NCBI GenBank assembly: GCA_963691815.1
Contig: OY829662.1
Coordinates: 21,340,276 to 21,404,275, forward strand
DNA length: 64,000 bases
Reading direction: 5' to 3'
DNA from: Echiichthys vipera
Taxonomy: Eukaryota > Chordata > Actinopteri > Perciformes > Trachinidae
Shown: positions 48,941-62,625 of the stretch, piece after piece
Layout: the number at the start of each line of letters is the position of its first letter
Position numbering within the stretch: position 1 is the first letter of the stretch
Notes under the pieces: model-generated
Databases searched by the model: none
What the model saw: the letters and a program-made list of their open reading frames with translations, nothing else
Told to the model about the DNA's origin: nothing
Program-made: the position numbers and the translations under genes

Positions 48941-49012
48941 GGCCTTGTGGCGCAATGGTAGCGCGTCTGACTCCAGATCAGAAGGTTATGTGTTCAAATC
49001 ACATCAGGGTCA
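48941..49012 (+). tRNA. tRNA-Trp(CCA), copy 4
   Basis: Identical to the copy at 47562. The whole unit is almost the same as the previous one, at a distance of exactly 1,379. Confidence 0.92.
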
Positions 49013-49096
49013 CAAAACAGTGAAGACCTACCAATCTCTTTAAATGTATGGGTATACAGAAACCCCACTTACACACCATTTGACTCTCACCACCCA

Positions 49097-49651
49097 TTGG
49101 AACACAAGCTTGGAGTTATCAGAACACTGCAGCACAGAGCTGATAAAGTACCCTCCAGCTCACAGGCCCAAAGGGAAGAACGCAAGCACCTGAGAGGCTC
49201 CCTCACAACTTGTGGCTACCCCAGCTGGACCTTTCTGAAAACAGCAGCTGCTTCCAGAAAGAAGACCAAAGTGGTTGAAAAAGAAATCAAGAGAAACAAC
49301 ATAGTCGTTCCGTATGTGGCTGGGGTATCAGAGAAACTGTGGAGGGTCTTCAACAAACACAGCATCCCTGTGTATTTCAAACCCAGTAACACACTCAGAC
49401 AGAGACTTGTACATCCCAAGGACAGAACAGCACACACCCACAAAAGCAATCTGCTTCATGCTGTCCAATGCAACGAGGAATGCAAAGATCTCTACATTGG
49501 GGAAACAAAACAACCTCTGCATAAACACATGACCCAACACAGGCCTGCACTCCGCTGTCCACTTAACATCTCAAGGAGAAAGCCCACCCCTTTGAGGACT
49601 ACAGTGTCAACATCCTGGACAGAGAGGACAGATGGTTTGAAAGAGGAGTAA
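49097..49651 (+). pseudogene. PLE endonuclease fragment, unit 4 of array 2
   Basis: As at 47718 but two residues shorter in the lysine/glutamate linker. It has the same terminal frameshift and lacks the roughly 25 bp after 'gaagccatc'. Confidence 0.75.
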
Positions 49652-50290
49652 AAGAAGCCATCGCTAAACAGAGGAGGAGGTCTGAGACACCACTTATCTT
49701 CAATTTATAATGCAGCCCTTTCATCCCTTCCCAAGAGATTCAACAATCTAACCTCAAGAACAGCTGTTCACAAAGGGCCTCCGGCGACTCCAACGACTGT
49801 CGTCAAGACTCAATAGAGCACTACCAAAGTCGAAACCAACTTCCCACCAACGACTGCCACTCTAACGACGGTCGTTGGCACTTTGGAGCACAAAGGGTCC
49901 CAGGGACATCATTGGCCTTGTGAGAGGTTAAATACTGGGATCTCCACACCAGTTAATTGGATCAGTCCCAGCCTGGTCAGATGCATACATGAACTGATGA
50001 AGCCTCTTCGATGAGAGGTGAAACCTCTTCCTAGACAAATAACCAAGTCCAGTTGCTTTTGACTGAAATTGCTTTGAGGATGACGATGACCTGGACAAAT
50101 GAGAATATTCAGAGGCTAAAATCTATGAATGGTTACAGCGATTTAAATCTTACTCTGGATGTTCAGGGTGAATGAGCCTTCCTCTACTTAGTACCACTAC
50201 AATTAAAACATTCTCCACATACTCTGTTAGCAAGAAAGTTTTTAGAAGGTCGAGCTGACCTATAAAGTACCAATTATACCATTAATACCG

Positions 50291-50362
50291 GGCCTTGTGG
50301 CGCAATGGTAGCGCATCTGACTCCAGATCAGAAGGTTATGTGTTCAAATCACATCAGGGTCA
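50291..50362 (+). tRNA. tRNA-Trp(CCA), copy 5, A26 type
   Basis: G26 is replaced by A (gcgcAtctg), the base between D-stem and anticodon stem that is normally a methylated guanosine. Stems are unaffected. Confidence 0.9.
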
Positions 50363-50397
50363 CAAAACAGTGAAGACCTACCAATCTCTTTAAATGT

Positions 50398-50865
50398 ATG
50401 GGTATACAGAAACCCCACTCTCACCACCCCTTGGAACACAAGCTTGGAGATATCAGAACACTGCAGCATAGAGCTGATAAAGTACCCTCCAGCTCACAGG
50501 CCCAAAGGGAAGAATGCAAGCACCTGAGAGGCTCCCTCACAACTTGTGGCTACCCCAGCTGGACCTTTCTGAAAACAGCAGCTGCTTCCAGAAAGAAGAC
50601 CAAAGTGGTTAAGAAAGAAAAAGAAAACAAGAGAAACAACATAGTCGTCCGTATGTGGCTGGGGTATCAGAGAAACTGTGGAGGGTCTTCAACAAACACA
50701 GCATCCCTGTGTAATTTAAACCCAGTAACACACTCAGACTTGAACATCCCAAGGACAATACAGCACACACCCACAAAAGCAATCTGCTTCATGCTGTCCA
50801 ATGCAACGAGGAATGCAAAGATCTCTACATTGGGGAAACAAAACAACCTCTGCATAAACACATGA
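50398..50865 (+). pseudogene. PLE endonuclease fragment, broken type
   Basis: Representative of the broken units (also at 53110, 55836, 58601 and 62710, with related ones at 43.6, 45.0 and 59.9 kb). A one-base loss in 'gtcgtccgtatg' shifts the frame before VPYVAG, and 'cctgtgtaattt' places a TAA where the open type reads VYFK. The upstream codon change GVIRT to GDIRT marks most of this type. Confidence 0.75.
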
Positions 50866-51646
50866 CCCAACACAGGCCTGCACTCCGCTGTCCACTTAAC
50901 ATCTCAAGGAGAAAGCCCACTCCTTTTAGGACAACAGTGTCAACATCCTGGACAGAGAGGACAGATGGTTTGAAAGAGGAGTAAAAGAAGCCATCTATGT
51001 AAAATTAGAGAAACCATCTCTAAACAGAGGAGGAGGTCTGAGACACCACTTATCTTCAATTTATAATGCAGCCCTTTCATACCTTCCCAAGAGATTCAAC
51101 AATCTAACCTGAAGAACAGCTGTTTGCAAAGGGCCTCCGGCGACTCCAACGACTGTCGTCAAGACTCAAAAAAGCACTACCAAAGTCGAAACCAACTTCC
51201 CACCAACGACTGCCACTCTAACGACGGTCGTTGGCACTTTAGAGCACAAAGGGTCCCAGGGAGTTCATTGGCCTTGTGAGAGGTTAAATACTGGGATCTC
51301 CACACCAGTTAATTGGATCAGTCCCAGCCTGGTCAGATGCATACATGAACTGATGAAGCCTCTTCGATGAGAGGTGAAACCTCTTCCTAGACAAATAACC
51401 AAGTCCAGTTGCTTTTGACTGAAATTGCTTTGAGGATGACGATGACCTGGACAAATGAGAATATTCACAGGCTAAAATCTATGAATGGTTACAGCGATTT
51501 AAATCTTACTCTAGATGTTGAGGGTGAATGAGCCTTCCTCTACTTAGTACCACTACGATTAAAACATTCTTCACATACTCTGTTAGCAAGAAAGTTTTTA
51601 GAAGGTCGAGCTGACCTATAAAGTACCAATTATACCATTAATACCG

Positions 51647-51718
51647 GGCCTTGTGGCGCAATGGTAGCGCGTCTGACTCCAGATCAGAAGGTTATGTGTT
51701 CAAATCACATCAGGGTCA
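51647..51718 (+). tRNA. tRNA-Trp(CCA), copy 6
   Basis: G26 type; precedes a unit with an open endonuclease frame. Confidence 0.92.
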
Positions 51719-51802
51719 CAAAACAGTGAAGACCTACCAATCTCTTTAAATGTATGGGTATACAGAAACCCCACTTACACACCGTTTGACTCTCACCACC
51801 CC

Positions 51803-52363
51803 TTGGAACACAAGCTTGGAGTTATCAGAACACTGCAGCACAGAGCTGATAAAGTACCCTCCAGCTCACAGGCCCAAAGGGAAGAACGCAAGCACCTGAG
51901 AGGCTCCCTCACATCTTGTGGCTACCCCAGCTGGACCTTTCTGAAAACAGCAGCTGCTTCCAGAAAGAAGACCAAAGTGGTTGAGAAAGAAAAAGAAATC
52001 AAGAGAAATAACATAGTCGTTCCGTATGTGGCTGGGGTATCAGAGAAACTGTGGAGGGTCTTCAACAAACACAGCATCCCTGTGTATTTCAAACCCAGTA
52101 ACACACTCAGACAGAGACTTGTACATCCCAAGGACAGAACAGCACACACCCACAAAAGCAATCTGCTTCATGCTGTCCAATGCAACGAGGAATGCAAAGA
52201 TCTCTACATTGGGGAAACAAAACAACCACTGCATAAACACATGACCCAACACAGGCCTGCACTCCGCTGTCCACTTAACATCTCAAGGAGAAAGCCCACT
52301 CCTTTGATGACAACAGTGTCAACATCCTGGACAGAGAGGACAGATGGTTTGAAAGAGGAGTAA
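51803..52363 (+). pseudogene. PLE endonuclease fragment, unit 6 of array 2
   Basis: Open 186-residue version (Thr38 to Ser). Its protein is identical to those at 54506-55066 and 61331-61891, and nearly so to the one at 57245-57805. Confidence 0.75.
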
Positions 52364-53002
52364 AAGAAGCCATCGCTAAACAGAGGAGGAGGTCTGAGAC
52401 ACCACTTATCTTCAATTTATAATGCAGCCCTTTCATCCCTTCCCAAGAGATTCAACAATCTAACCTCAAGAACAGCTGTTCACAAAGGGCCTCCGGCGAC
52501 TCCAACGACTGTCGTCAAGACTCAATAGAGCACTACCAAAGTCGAAACCAACTTCCCACCAACGACTGCCACTCTAACGACGGTCGTTGGCACTTTGGAG
52601 CACAAAGGGTCCCAGGGACATCATTGGCCTTGTGAGAGGTTAAATACTGGGATCTCCACACCAGTTAATTGGATCAGTCCCAGCCTGGTCAGATGCATAC
52701 ATGAACTGATGAAGCCTCTTCGATGAGAGGTGAAACCTCTTCCTAGACAAATAACCAAGTCCAGTTGCTTTTGACTGAAATTGCTTTGAGGATGACGATG
52801 ACCTGGACAAATGAGAATATTCAGAGGCTAAAATCTATGAATGGTTACAGCGATTTAAATCTTACTCTGGATGTTCAGGGTGAATGAGCCTTCCTCTACT
52901 TAGTACCACTACAATTAAAACATTCTCCACATACTCTGTTAGCAAGAAAGTTTTTAGAAGGTCGAGCTGACCTATAAAGTACCAATTATACCATTAATAC
53001 CG

Positions 53003-53074
53003 GGCCTTGTGGCGCAATGGTAGCGCATCTGACTCCAGATCAGAAGGTTATGTGTTCAAATCACATCAGGGTCA
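53003..53074 (+). tRNA. tRNA-Trp(CCA), copy 7, A26 type
   Basis: A26 type, 2,712 bp from the previous A26 copy at 50291; precedes a broken PLE unit. Confidence 0.9.
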
Positions 53075-54349
53075 CAAAACAGTGAAGACCTACCAATCTC
53101 TTTAAATGTATGGGTATACAGAAACCCCACTCTCACCACCCCTTGGAACACAAGCTTGGAGATATCAGAACACTGCAGCATAGAGCTGATAAAGTACCCT
53201 CCAGCTCACAGGCCCAAAGGGAAGAATGCAAGCACCTGAGAGGCTCCCTCACAACTTGTGGCTACCCCAGCTGGACCTTTCTGAAAACAGCAGCTGCTTC
53301 CAGAAAGAAGACCAAAGTGGTTAAGAAAGAAAAAGGAAACAACATAGTCGTCCGTATGTGGCTGGGGTATCAGAGAAACTGTGGAGGGTCTTCAACAAAC
53401 ACAGCATCCCTGTGTAATTTAAACCCAGTAACACACTCAGACTTGAACATCCCAAGGACAATACAGCACACACCCACAAAAGCAATCTGCTTCATGCTGT
53501 CCAATGCAACGAGGAATGCAAAGATCTCTACATTGGGGAAACAAAACAACCTCTGCATAAACACATGACCCAACACAGGCCTGCACTCCGCTGTCCACTT
53601 AACATCTCAAGGAGAAAGCCCACTCCTTTTAGGACAACAGTGTCAACATCCTGGACAGAGAGGACAGATGGTTTGAAAGAGGAGTAAAAGAAGCCATCTA
53701 TGTAAAATTAGAGAAACCATCTCTAAACAGAGGAGGAGGTCTGAGACACCACTTATCTTCAATTTATAATGCAGCCCTTTCATACCTTCCCAAGAGATTC
53801 AACAATCTAACCTGAAGAACAGCTGTTTGCAAAGGGCCTCCGGCGACTCCAACGACTGTCGTCAAGACTCAAAAAAGCACTACCAAAGTCGAAACCAACT
53901 TCCCACCAACGACTGCCACTCTAACGACGGTCGTTGGCACTTTAGAGCACAAAGGGTCCCAGGGAGTTCATTGGCCTTGTGAGAGGTTAAATACTGGGAT
54001 CTCCACACCAGTTAATTGGATCAGTCCCAGCCTGGTCAGATGCATACATGAACTGATGAAGCCTCTTCGATGAGAGGTGAAACCTCTTCCTAGACAAATA
54101 ACCAAGTCCAGTTGCTTTTGACTGAAATTGCTTTGAGGATGACGATGACCTGGACAAATGAGAATATTCACAGGCTAAAATCTATGAATGGTTACAGCGA
54201 TTTAAATCTTACTCTAGATGTTGAGGGTGAATGAGCCTTCCTCTACTTAGTACCACTACGATTAAAACATTCTTCACATACTCTGTTAGCAAGAAAGTTT
54301 TTAGAAGGTCGAGCTGACCTATAAAGTACCAATTATACCATTAATACCG

Positions 54350-54421
54350 GGCCTTGTGGCGCAATGGTAGCGCGTCTGACTCCAGATCAGAAGGTTATGT
54401 GTTCAAATCACATCAGGGTCA
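54350..54421 (+). tRNA. tRNA-Trp(CCA), copy 8
   Basis: G26 type; 2,703 bp from copy 6. Confidence 0.92.
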
Positions 54422-54505
54422 CAAAACAGTGAAGACCTACCAATCTCTTTAAATGTATGGGTATACAGAAACCCCACTTACACACCGTTTGACTCTCACC
54501 ACCCC

Positions 54506-55066
54506 TTGGAACACAAGCTTGGAGTTATCAGAACACTGCAGCACAGAGCTGATAAAGTACCCTCCAGCTCACAGGCCCAAAGGGAAGAACGCAAGCACCT
54601 GAGAGGCTCCCTCACATCTTGTGGCTACCCCAGCTGGACCTTTCTGAAAACAGCAGCTGCTTCCAGAAAGAAGACCAAAGTGGTTGAGAAAGAAAAAGAA
54701 ATCAAGAGAAATAACATAGTCGTTCCGTATGTGGCTGGGGTATCAGAGAAACTGTGGAGGGTCTTCAACAAACACAGCATCCCTGTGTATTTCAAACCCA
54801 GTAACACACTCAGACAGAGACTTGTACATCCCAAGGACAGAACAGCACACACCCACAAAAGCAATCTGCTTCATGCTGTCCAATGCAACGAGGAATGCAA
54901 AGATCTCTACATTGGGGAAACAAAACAACCACTGCATAAACACATGACCCAACACAGGCCTGCACTCCGCTGTCCACTTAACATCTCAAGGAGAAAGCCC
55001 ACTCCTTTGATGACAACAGTGTCAACATCCTGGACAGAGAGGACAGATGGTTTGAAAGAGGAGTAA
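54506..55066 (+). pseudogene. PLE endonuclease fragment, unit 8 of array 2
   Basis: Same protein as at 51803, a dimer-period away (2,703 bp). Confidence 0.75.
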
Positions 55067-55728
55067 AAGAAGCCATCTATGTAAAATTAGAGAAACCATC
55101 TCTAAACAGAGGAGGAGGTCTGAGACACCACTTATCTTCAATTTATAATGCAGCCCTTTCATCCCTTCCCAAGAGATTCAACAATCTAACCTCAAGAACA
55201 GCTGTTCACAAAGGGCCTCCGGCGACTCCAACGACTGTCGTCAAGACTCAATAGAGCACTACCAAAGTCGAAACCAACTTCCCACCAACGACTGCCACTC
55301 TAACGACGGTCGTTGGCACTTTGGAGCACAAAGGGTCCCAGGGACATCATTGGCCTTGTGAGAGGTTAAATACTGGGATCTCCACACCAGTTAATTGGAT
55401 CAGTCCCAGCCTGGTCAGATGCATACATGAACTGATGAAGCCTCTTCGATGAGAGGTGAAACCTCTTCCTAGACAAATAACCAAGTCCAGTTGCTTTTGA
55501 CTGAAATTGCTTTGAGGATGACGATGACCTGGACAAATGAGAATATTCAGAGGCTAAAATCTATGAATGGTTACAGCGATTTAAATCTTACTCTGGATGT
55601 TCAGGGTGAATGAGCCTTCCTCTACTTAGTACCACTACAATTAAAACATTCTCCACATACTCTGTTAGCAAGAAAGTTTTTAGAAGGTCGAGCTGACCTA
55701 TAAAGTACCAATTATACCATTAATACCG

Positions 55729-55800
55729 GGCCTTGTGGCGCAATGGTAGCGCATCTGACTCCAGATCAGAAGGTTATGTGTTCAAATCACATCAGGGTCA
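55729..55800 (+). tRNA. tRNA-Trp(CCA), copy 9, A26 type
   Basis: A26 type; precedes a broken PLE unit. Confidence 0.9.
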
Positions 55801-57088
55801 CAAAACAGTGAAGACCTACCAATCTCTTTAAATGTATGGGTATACAGAAACCCCACTCTCACCACCCCTTGGAACACAAGCTTGGAGATATCAGAACACT
55901 GCAGCATAGAGCTGATAAAGTACCCTCCAGCTCACAGGCCCAAAGGGAAGAATGCAAGCACCTGAGAGGCTCCCTCACAACTTGTGGCTACCCCAGCTGG
56001 ACCTTTCTGAAAACAGCAGCTGCTTCCAGAAAGAAGACCAAAGTGGTTAAGAAAGAAAAAGAAAACAAGAGAAACAACATAGTCGTCCGTATGTGGCTGG
56101 GGTATCAGAGAAACTGTGGAGGGTCTTCAACAAACACAGCATCCCTGTGTAATTTAAACCCAGTAACACACTCAGACAGACTTGAACATCCCAAGGACAA
56201 TACAGCACACACCCACGAAAGCAATCTGCTTCATGCTGTCCAATGCAACGAGGAATGCAAAGATCTCTACATTGGGGAAACAAAACAACCTCTGCATAAA
56301 CACATGACCCAACACAGGCCTGCACTCCGCTGTCCACTTAACATCTCAAGGAGAAAGCCCACTCCTTTTAGGACAACAGTGTCAACATCCTGGACAGAGA
56401 GGACAGATGGTTTGAAAGAGGAGTAAAAGAAGCCATCTATGTAAAATTAGAGAAACCATCTCTAAACAGAGGAGGAGGTCTGAGACACCACTTATCTTCA
56501 ATTTATAATGCAGCCCTTTCATACCTTCCCAAGAGATTCAACAATCTAACCTGAAGAACAGCTGTTTGCAAAGGGCCTCCGGCGACTCCAACGACTGTCG
56601 TCAAGACTCAAAAAAGCACTACCAAAGTCGAAACCAACTTCCCACCAACGACTGCCACTCTAACGACGGTCGTTGGCACTTTAGAGCACAAAGGGTCCCA
56701 GGGAGTTCATTGGCCTTGTGAGAGGTTAAATACTGGGATCTCCACACCAGTTAATTGGATCAGTCCCAGCCTGGTCAGATGCATACATGAACTGATGAAG
56801 CCTCTTCGATGAGAGGTGAAACCTCTTCCTAGACAAATAACCAAGTCCAGTTGCTTTTGACTGAAATTGCTTTGAGGATGACGATGACCTGGACAAATGA
56901 GAATATTCACAGGCTAAAATCTATGAATGGTTACAGCGATTTAAATCTTACTCTAGATGTTGAGGGTGAATGAGCCTTCCTCTACTTAGTACCACTACGA
57001 TTAAAACATTCTTCACATACTCTGTTAGCAAGAAAGTTTTTAGAAGGTCGAGCTGACCTATAAAGTACCAATTATACCATTAATACCG

Positions 57089-57160
57089 GGCCTTGTGGCG
57101 CAATGGTAGCGCGTCTGACTCCAGATCAGAAGGTTATGTGTTCAAATCACATCAGGGTCA
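57089..57160 (+). tRNA. tRNA-Trp(CCA), copy 10
   Basis: G26 type; precedes an open PLE endonuclease frame. Confidence 0.92.
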
Positions 57161-57244
57161 CAAAACAGTGAAGACCTACCAATCTCTTTAAATGTATGGG
57201 TATACAGAAACCCCACTTACACACCGTTTGACTCTCACCACCCC

Positions 57245-57805
57245 TTGGAACACAAGCTTGGAGTTATCAGAACACTGCAGCACAGAGCTGATAAAGTACC
57301 CTCCAGCTCACAGGCCCAAAGGGAAGAACGCAAGCACCTGAGAGGCTCCCTCACATCTTGTGGCTACCCCAGCTGGACCTTTCTGAAAACAGCAGCTGCT
57401 TCCAGAAAGAAGACCAAAGTGGTTAAGAAAGAAAAAGAAAACAAGAGAAACAACATAGTCGTTCCGTATGTGGCTGGGGTATCAGAGAAACTGTGGAGGG
57501 TCTTCAACAAACACAGCATCCCTGTGTATTTCAAACCCAGTAACACACTCAGACAGAGACTTGTACATCCCAAGGACAGAACAGCACACACCCACAAAAG
57601 CAATCTGCTTCATGCTGTCCAATGCAACGAGGAATGCAAAGATCTCTACATTGGGGAAACAAAACAACCACTGCATAAACACATGACCCAACACAGGCCT
57701 GCACTCCGCTGTCCACTTAACATCTCAAGGAGAAAGCCCACTCCTTTGATGACAACAGTGTCAACATCCTGGACAGAGAGGACAGATGGTTTGAAAGAGG
57801 AGTAA
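57245..57805 (+). pseudogene. PLE endonuclease fragment, unit 10 of array 2
   Basis: Open version whose linker (KKEKENKRNN) is that of the broken units, pointing to gene conversion between the two unit types. Confidence 0.75.
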
Positions 57806-58444
57806 AAGAAGCCATCGCTAAACAGAGGAGGAGGTCTGAGACACCACTTATCTTCAATTTATAATGCAGCCCTTTCATCCCTTCCCAAGAGATTCAACAA
57901 TCTAACCTCAAGAACAGCTGTTCACAAAGGGCCTCCGGCGACTCCAACGACTGTCGTCAAGACTCAATAGAGCACTACCAAAGTCGAAACCAACTTCCCA
58001 CCAACGACTGCCACTCTAACGACGGTCGTTGGCACTTTGGAGCACAAAGGGTCCCAGGGACATCATTGGCCTTGTGAGAGGTTAAATACTGGGATCTCCA
58101 CACCAGTTAATTGGATCAGTCCCAGCCTGGTCAGATGCATACATGAACTGATGAAGCCTCTTCGATGAGAGGTGAAACCTCTTCCTAGACAAATAACCAA
58201 GTCCAGTTGCTTTTGACTGAAATTGCTTTGAGGATGACGATGACCTGGACAAATGAGAATATTCACAGGCTAAAATCTATGAATGGTTACAGCGATTTAA
58301 ATCTTACTCTGGATGTTCAGGGTGAATGAGCCTTCCTCTACTTAGTACCACTACAATTAAAACATTCTCCACATACTCTGTTAGCAAGAAAGTTTTTAGA
58401 AGGTCGAGCTGACCTATAAAGTACCAATTATACCATTAATACCG

Positions 58445-58516
58445 GGCCTTGTGGCGCAATGGTAGCGCATCTGACTCCAGATCAGAAGGATATGTGTTCA
58501 AATCACATCAGGGTCA
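58445..58516 (+). tRNA. tRNA-Trp(CCA), copy 11, A26 type
   Basis: A26 type with one further change in the variable region (aaggAtatg for aaggTtatg). The most diverged copy. Confidence 0.88.
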
Positions 58517-59797
58517 CAAAACAGTGAAGACCTACCAATCTCTTTAAATGTATGGGTATACAGAAACCCCACTCACACACCGTTTGACTCTCACCACCCC
58601 TTGGAACACAAGCTTGGAGATATCAGAACACTGCAGCATAGAGCTGATAAAGTACCCTCCAGCTCACAGGCCCAAAGGGAAGAATGCAAGCACCTGAGAG
58701 GCTCCCTCACAACTTGTGGCTACCCCAGCTGGACCTTTCTGAAAACAGCAGCTGCTTCCAGAAAGAAGACCAAAGTGGTTAAGAAAGAAAAAGAAAACAA
58801 GAGAAACAACATAGTCGTCCGTATGTGGCTGGGGTATCAGAGAAACTGTGGAGGGTCTTCAACAAACACAGCATCCCTGTGTAATTTAAACCCAGTAACA
58901 CACTCAGACAGACTTGAACAAGCCAAGGACAATACAGCACACACCCACGAAAGCAATCTGCTTCATGCTGTCCAATGCAACGAGGAATGCAAAGATCTCT
59001 ACATTGGGGAAACAAAACAACCTCTGCATAAACACATGACCCAACACAGGCCTGCACTCCGCTGTCCACTTAACATCTCAAGGAGAAAGCCCACCCCTTT
59101 GAGGACTACAGTGTCAACATCCTGGACAGAGAGGACAGATGGTTTGAAAGAGGAGTAAAAGAAGCCATCGCTAAACAGAGGAGGAGGTCTGAGACACCAC
59201 TTATCTTCAATTTATAATGCAGCCCTTTCATCCCTTCCCAAGAGATTCAACAATCTAACCTCAAGAACAGCTGTTCACAAAGGGCCTCCGGCGACTCCAA
59301 CGACTGTCGTCAAGACTCAATAGAGCACTACCAAAGTCGAAACCAACTTCCCACCAACGACTGCCACTCTAACGACGGTCGTTGGCACTTTGGAGCACAA
59401 AGGGTCCCAGGGACATCATTGGCCTTGTGAGAGGTTAAATACTGGGATCTCCACACCAGTTAATTGGATCAGTCCCAGCCTGGTCAGATGCATACATGAA
59501 CTGATGAAGCCGCTTCGATGAGAGGTGAAACCTCTTCCTAGACAAATAACCAAGTCCAGTTGCTTTTGACTGAAATTGCTTTGAGGATGACGATGACCTG
59601 GACAAATGAGAATATTCACAGGCTAAAATCTATGAATGGTTACAGCGATTTAAATCTTACTCTGGATGTTCAGGGTGAATGAGCCTTCCTCTACTTAGTA
59701 CCACTACAATTAAAACATTCTTCACATACTCTGTTAGCAAGAAAGTTTTTAGAAGGTCGAGCTGACCTATAAAGTACCAATTATACCATTAATACCG

Positions 59798-59869
59798 GGC
59801 CTTGTGGCGCAATGGTAGCGCGTCTGACTCCAGATCAGAAGGTTATGTGTTCAAATCACATCAGGGTCA
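59798..59869 (+). tRNA. tRNA-Trp(CCA), copy 12
   Basis: G26 type, but its PLE fragment carries the TAA typical of the broken units, so this unit is a recombinant of the two types. Confidence 0.92.
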
Positions 59870-61174
59870 CAAAACAGTGAAGACCTACCAATCTCTTTAA
59901 ATGTATGGGTATACAGAAACCCCACTTACACACCGTTTGACTCTCACCACCCCTTGGAACACAAGCTTGGAGTTATCAGAACACTGCAGCACAGAGCTGA
60001 TAAAGTACCCTCCAGCTCACAGGCCCAAAGGGAAGAACGCAAGCACCTGAGAGGCTCCCTCACAACTTGTGGCTACCCCAGCTAGACCATTCTGAAAACA
60101 GCAGCTGCTTCCAGAAAGAAGACCAAAGTGGTTAAGAAAGAAAAAGAAAACAAGAGAAACAACATAGTCGTTCCGTATGTGGCTGGGGTATCAGAGAAAC
60201 TGTGGAGGGTCTTCAACAAACACAGCATCCCTGTGTAATTTAAACCCAGTAACACACTCAGACAGACTTGAACATCCCAAGGACAATACAGCACACACCC
60301 ACAAAAGCAATCTGCTTCATGCTGTCCAATGCAACGAGGAATGCAAAGATCTCTACATTGGGGAAACAAAACAACCTCTGCATAAACACATGACCCAACA
60401 CAGGCCTGCACTCCGCTGTCCACTTAACATCTCAAGGAGAAAGCCCACTCCTTTGATGACAACAGTGTCAACATCCTGGACAGAGAGGACAGATGGTTTG
60501 AAAGAGGAGTAAAAGAAGCCATCTATGTAAAATTAGAGAAACCATCTCTAAACAGAGGAGGAGGTCTGAGACACCACTTATCTTCAATTTATAATGCAGC
60601 CCTTTCATCCCTTCCCAAGAGATTCAACAATCTAACCTGAAGAACAGCTGTTTGCAAAGGGCCTCCGGCGACTCCAACGACTGTCGTCAAGACTCAAAAA
60701 AGCACTACCAAAGTCGAAACCAACTTCCCACCAACGACTGCCACTCTAACGATGGTCGTTGGCACTTTAGAGCACAAAGGGTCCCAGGGAGTTCATTGGC
60801 CTTGTGAGAGGTTAAATACAGGGATCTCCACACCAGTTAATTGGATCAGTCCCAGCCTGGTCAGATGCATACATGAACTGATGAAGCCTCTTCGATGAGA
60901 GGTGAAACCTCTTCCTAGACAAATAACCAAGTCCAGTTGCTTTTGACTGAAATTGCTTTGAGGATGACGATGACCTGGACAAATGAGAATATTCACAGGC
61001 TAAAATCTATGAATGGTTACAGCGATTTAAATCTTACTCTAGATGTTGAGGGTGAATGAGCCTTCCTCTACTTAGTACCACTACGATTAAAACATTCTCC
61101 ACATACTCTGTTAGCAAGAAAGTTTTTAGAAGGTTGAGCTGACCTATAAAGTACCAATTATACCATTAATACCG

Positions 61175-61246
61175 GGCCTTGTGGCGCAATGGTAGCGCGT
61201 CTGACTCCAGATCAGAAGGTTATGTGTTCAAATCACATCAGGGTCA
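61175..61246 (+). tRNA. tRNA-Trp(CCA), copy 13
   Basis: G26 type; precedes the last unit with an open endonuclease frame. Confidence 0.92.
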
Positions 61247-61330
61247 CAAAACAGTGAAGACCTACCAATCTCTTTAAATGTATGGGTATACAGAAACCCA
61301 ACTTACACACCGTTTGACTCTCACCACCCC

Positions 61331-61891
61331 TTGGAACACAAGCTTGGAGTTATCAGAACACTGCAGCACAGAGCTGATAAAGTACCCTCCAGCTCACAGG
61401 CCCAAAGGGAAGAACGCAAGCACCTGAGAGGCTCCCTCACATCTTGTGGCTACCCCAGCTGGACCTTTCTGAAAACAGCAGCTGCTTCCAGAAAGAAGAC
61501 CAAAGTGGTTGAGAAAGAAAAAGAAATCAAGAGAAATAACATAGTCGTTCCGTATGTGGCTGGGGTATCAGAGAAACTGTGGAGGGTCTTCAACAAACAC
61601 AGCATCCCTGTGTATTTCAAACCCAGTAACACACTCAGACAGAGACTTGTACATCCCAAGGACAGAACAGCACACACCCACAAAAGCAATCTGCTTCATG
61701 CTGTCCAATGCAACGAGGAATGCAAAGATCTCTACATTGGGGAAACAAAACAACCACTGCATAAACACATGACCCAACACAGGCCTGCACTCCGCTGTCC
61801 ACTTAACATCTCAAGGAGAAAGCCCACTCCTTTGATGACAACAGTGTCAACATCCTGGACAGAGAGGACAGATGGTTTGAAAGAGGAGTAA
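61331..61891 (+). pseudogene. PLE endonuclease fragment, unit 13 of array 2
   Basis: Open 186-residue version, the last in the window. Confidence 0.75.
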
Positions 61892-62553
61892 AAGAAGCCA
61901 TCTATGTAAAATTAGAGAAACCATCTCTAAACAGAGGAGGAGGTCTGAGACACCACTTATCTTCAATTTATAATGCAGCCCTTTCATCCCTTCCCAAGAG
62001 ATTCAACAATCTAACCTCAAGAACAGCTGTTAACAAAGGGCCTCCGGCGACTCCAACGACTGTCGTCAAGACTCAATAGAGCACTACCAAAGTCGAAACC
62101 AACTTCCCACCAACGACTGCCACTCTAACGACGGTCGTTGGCACTTTGGAGCACAAAGGGTCCCAGGGACATCATTGGCCTTGTGAGAGGTTAAATACTG
62201 GGATCTCCACACCAGTTAATTGGATCAGTCCCAGCCTGGTCAGATGCATACATGAACTGATGAAGCCTCTTCGATGAGAGGTGAAACCTCTTCCTAGACA
62301 AATAACCAAGTCCAGTTGCTTTTGACTGAAATTGCTTTGAGGATGACGATGACCTGGACAAATGAGAATATTCACAGGCTAAAATCTATGAATGGTTACA
62401 GCGATTTAAATCTTACTCTGGATGTTCAGGGTGAATGAGCCTTCCTCTACTTAGTACCACTACAATTAAAACATTCTCCACATACTCTGTTAGCAAGAAA
62501 GTTTTTAGAAGGTCGAGCTGACCTATAAAGTACCAATTATACCATTAATACCG

Positions 62554-62625
62554 GGCCTTGTGGCGCAATGGTAGCGCATCTGACTCCAGATCAGAAGGTT
62601 ATGTGTTCAAATCACATCAGGGTCA
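62554..62625 (+). tRNA. tRNA-Trp(CCA), copy 14, A26 type
   Basis: A26 type; precedes a broken PLE unit. Confidence 0.9.
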
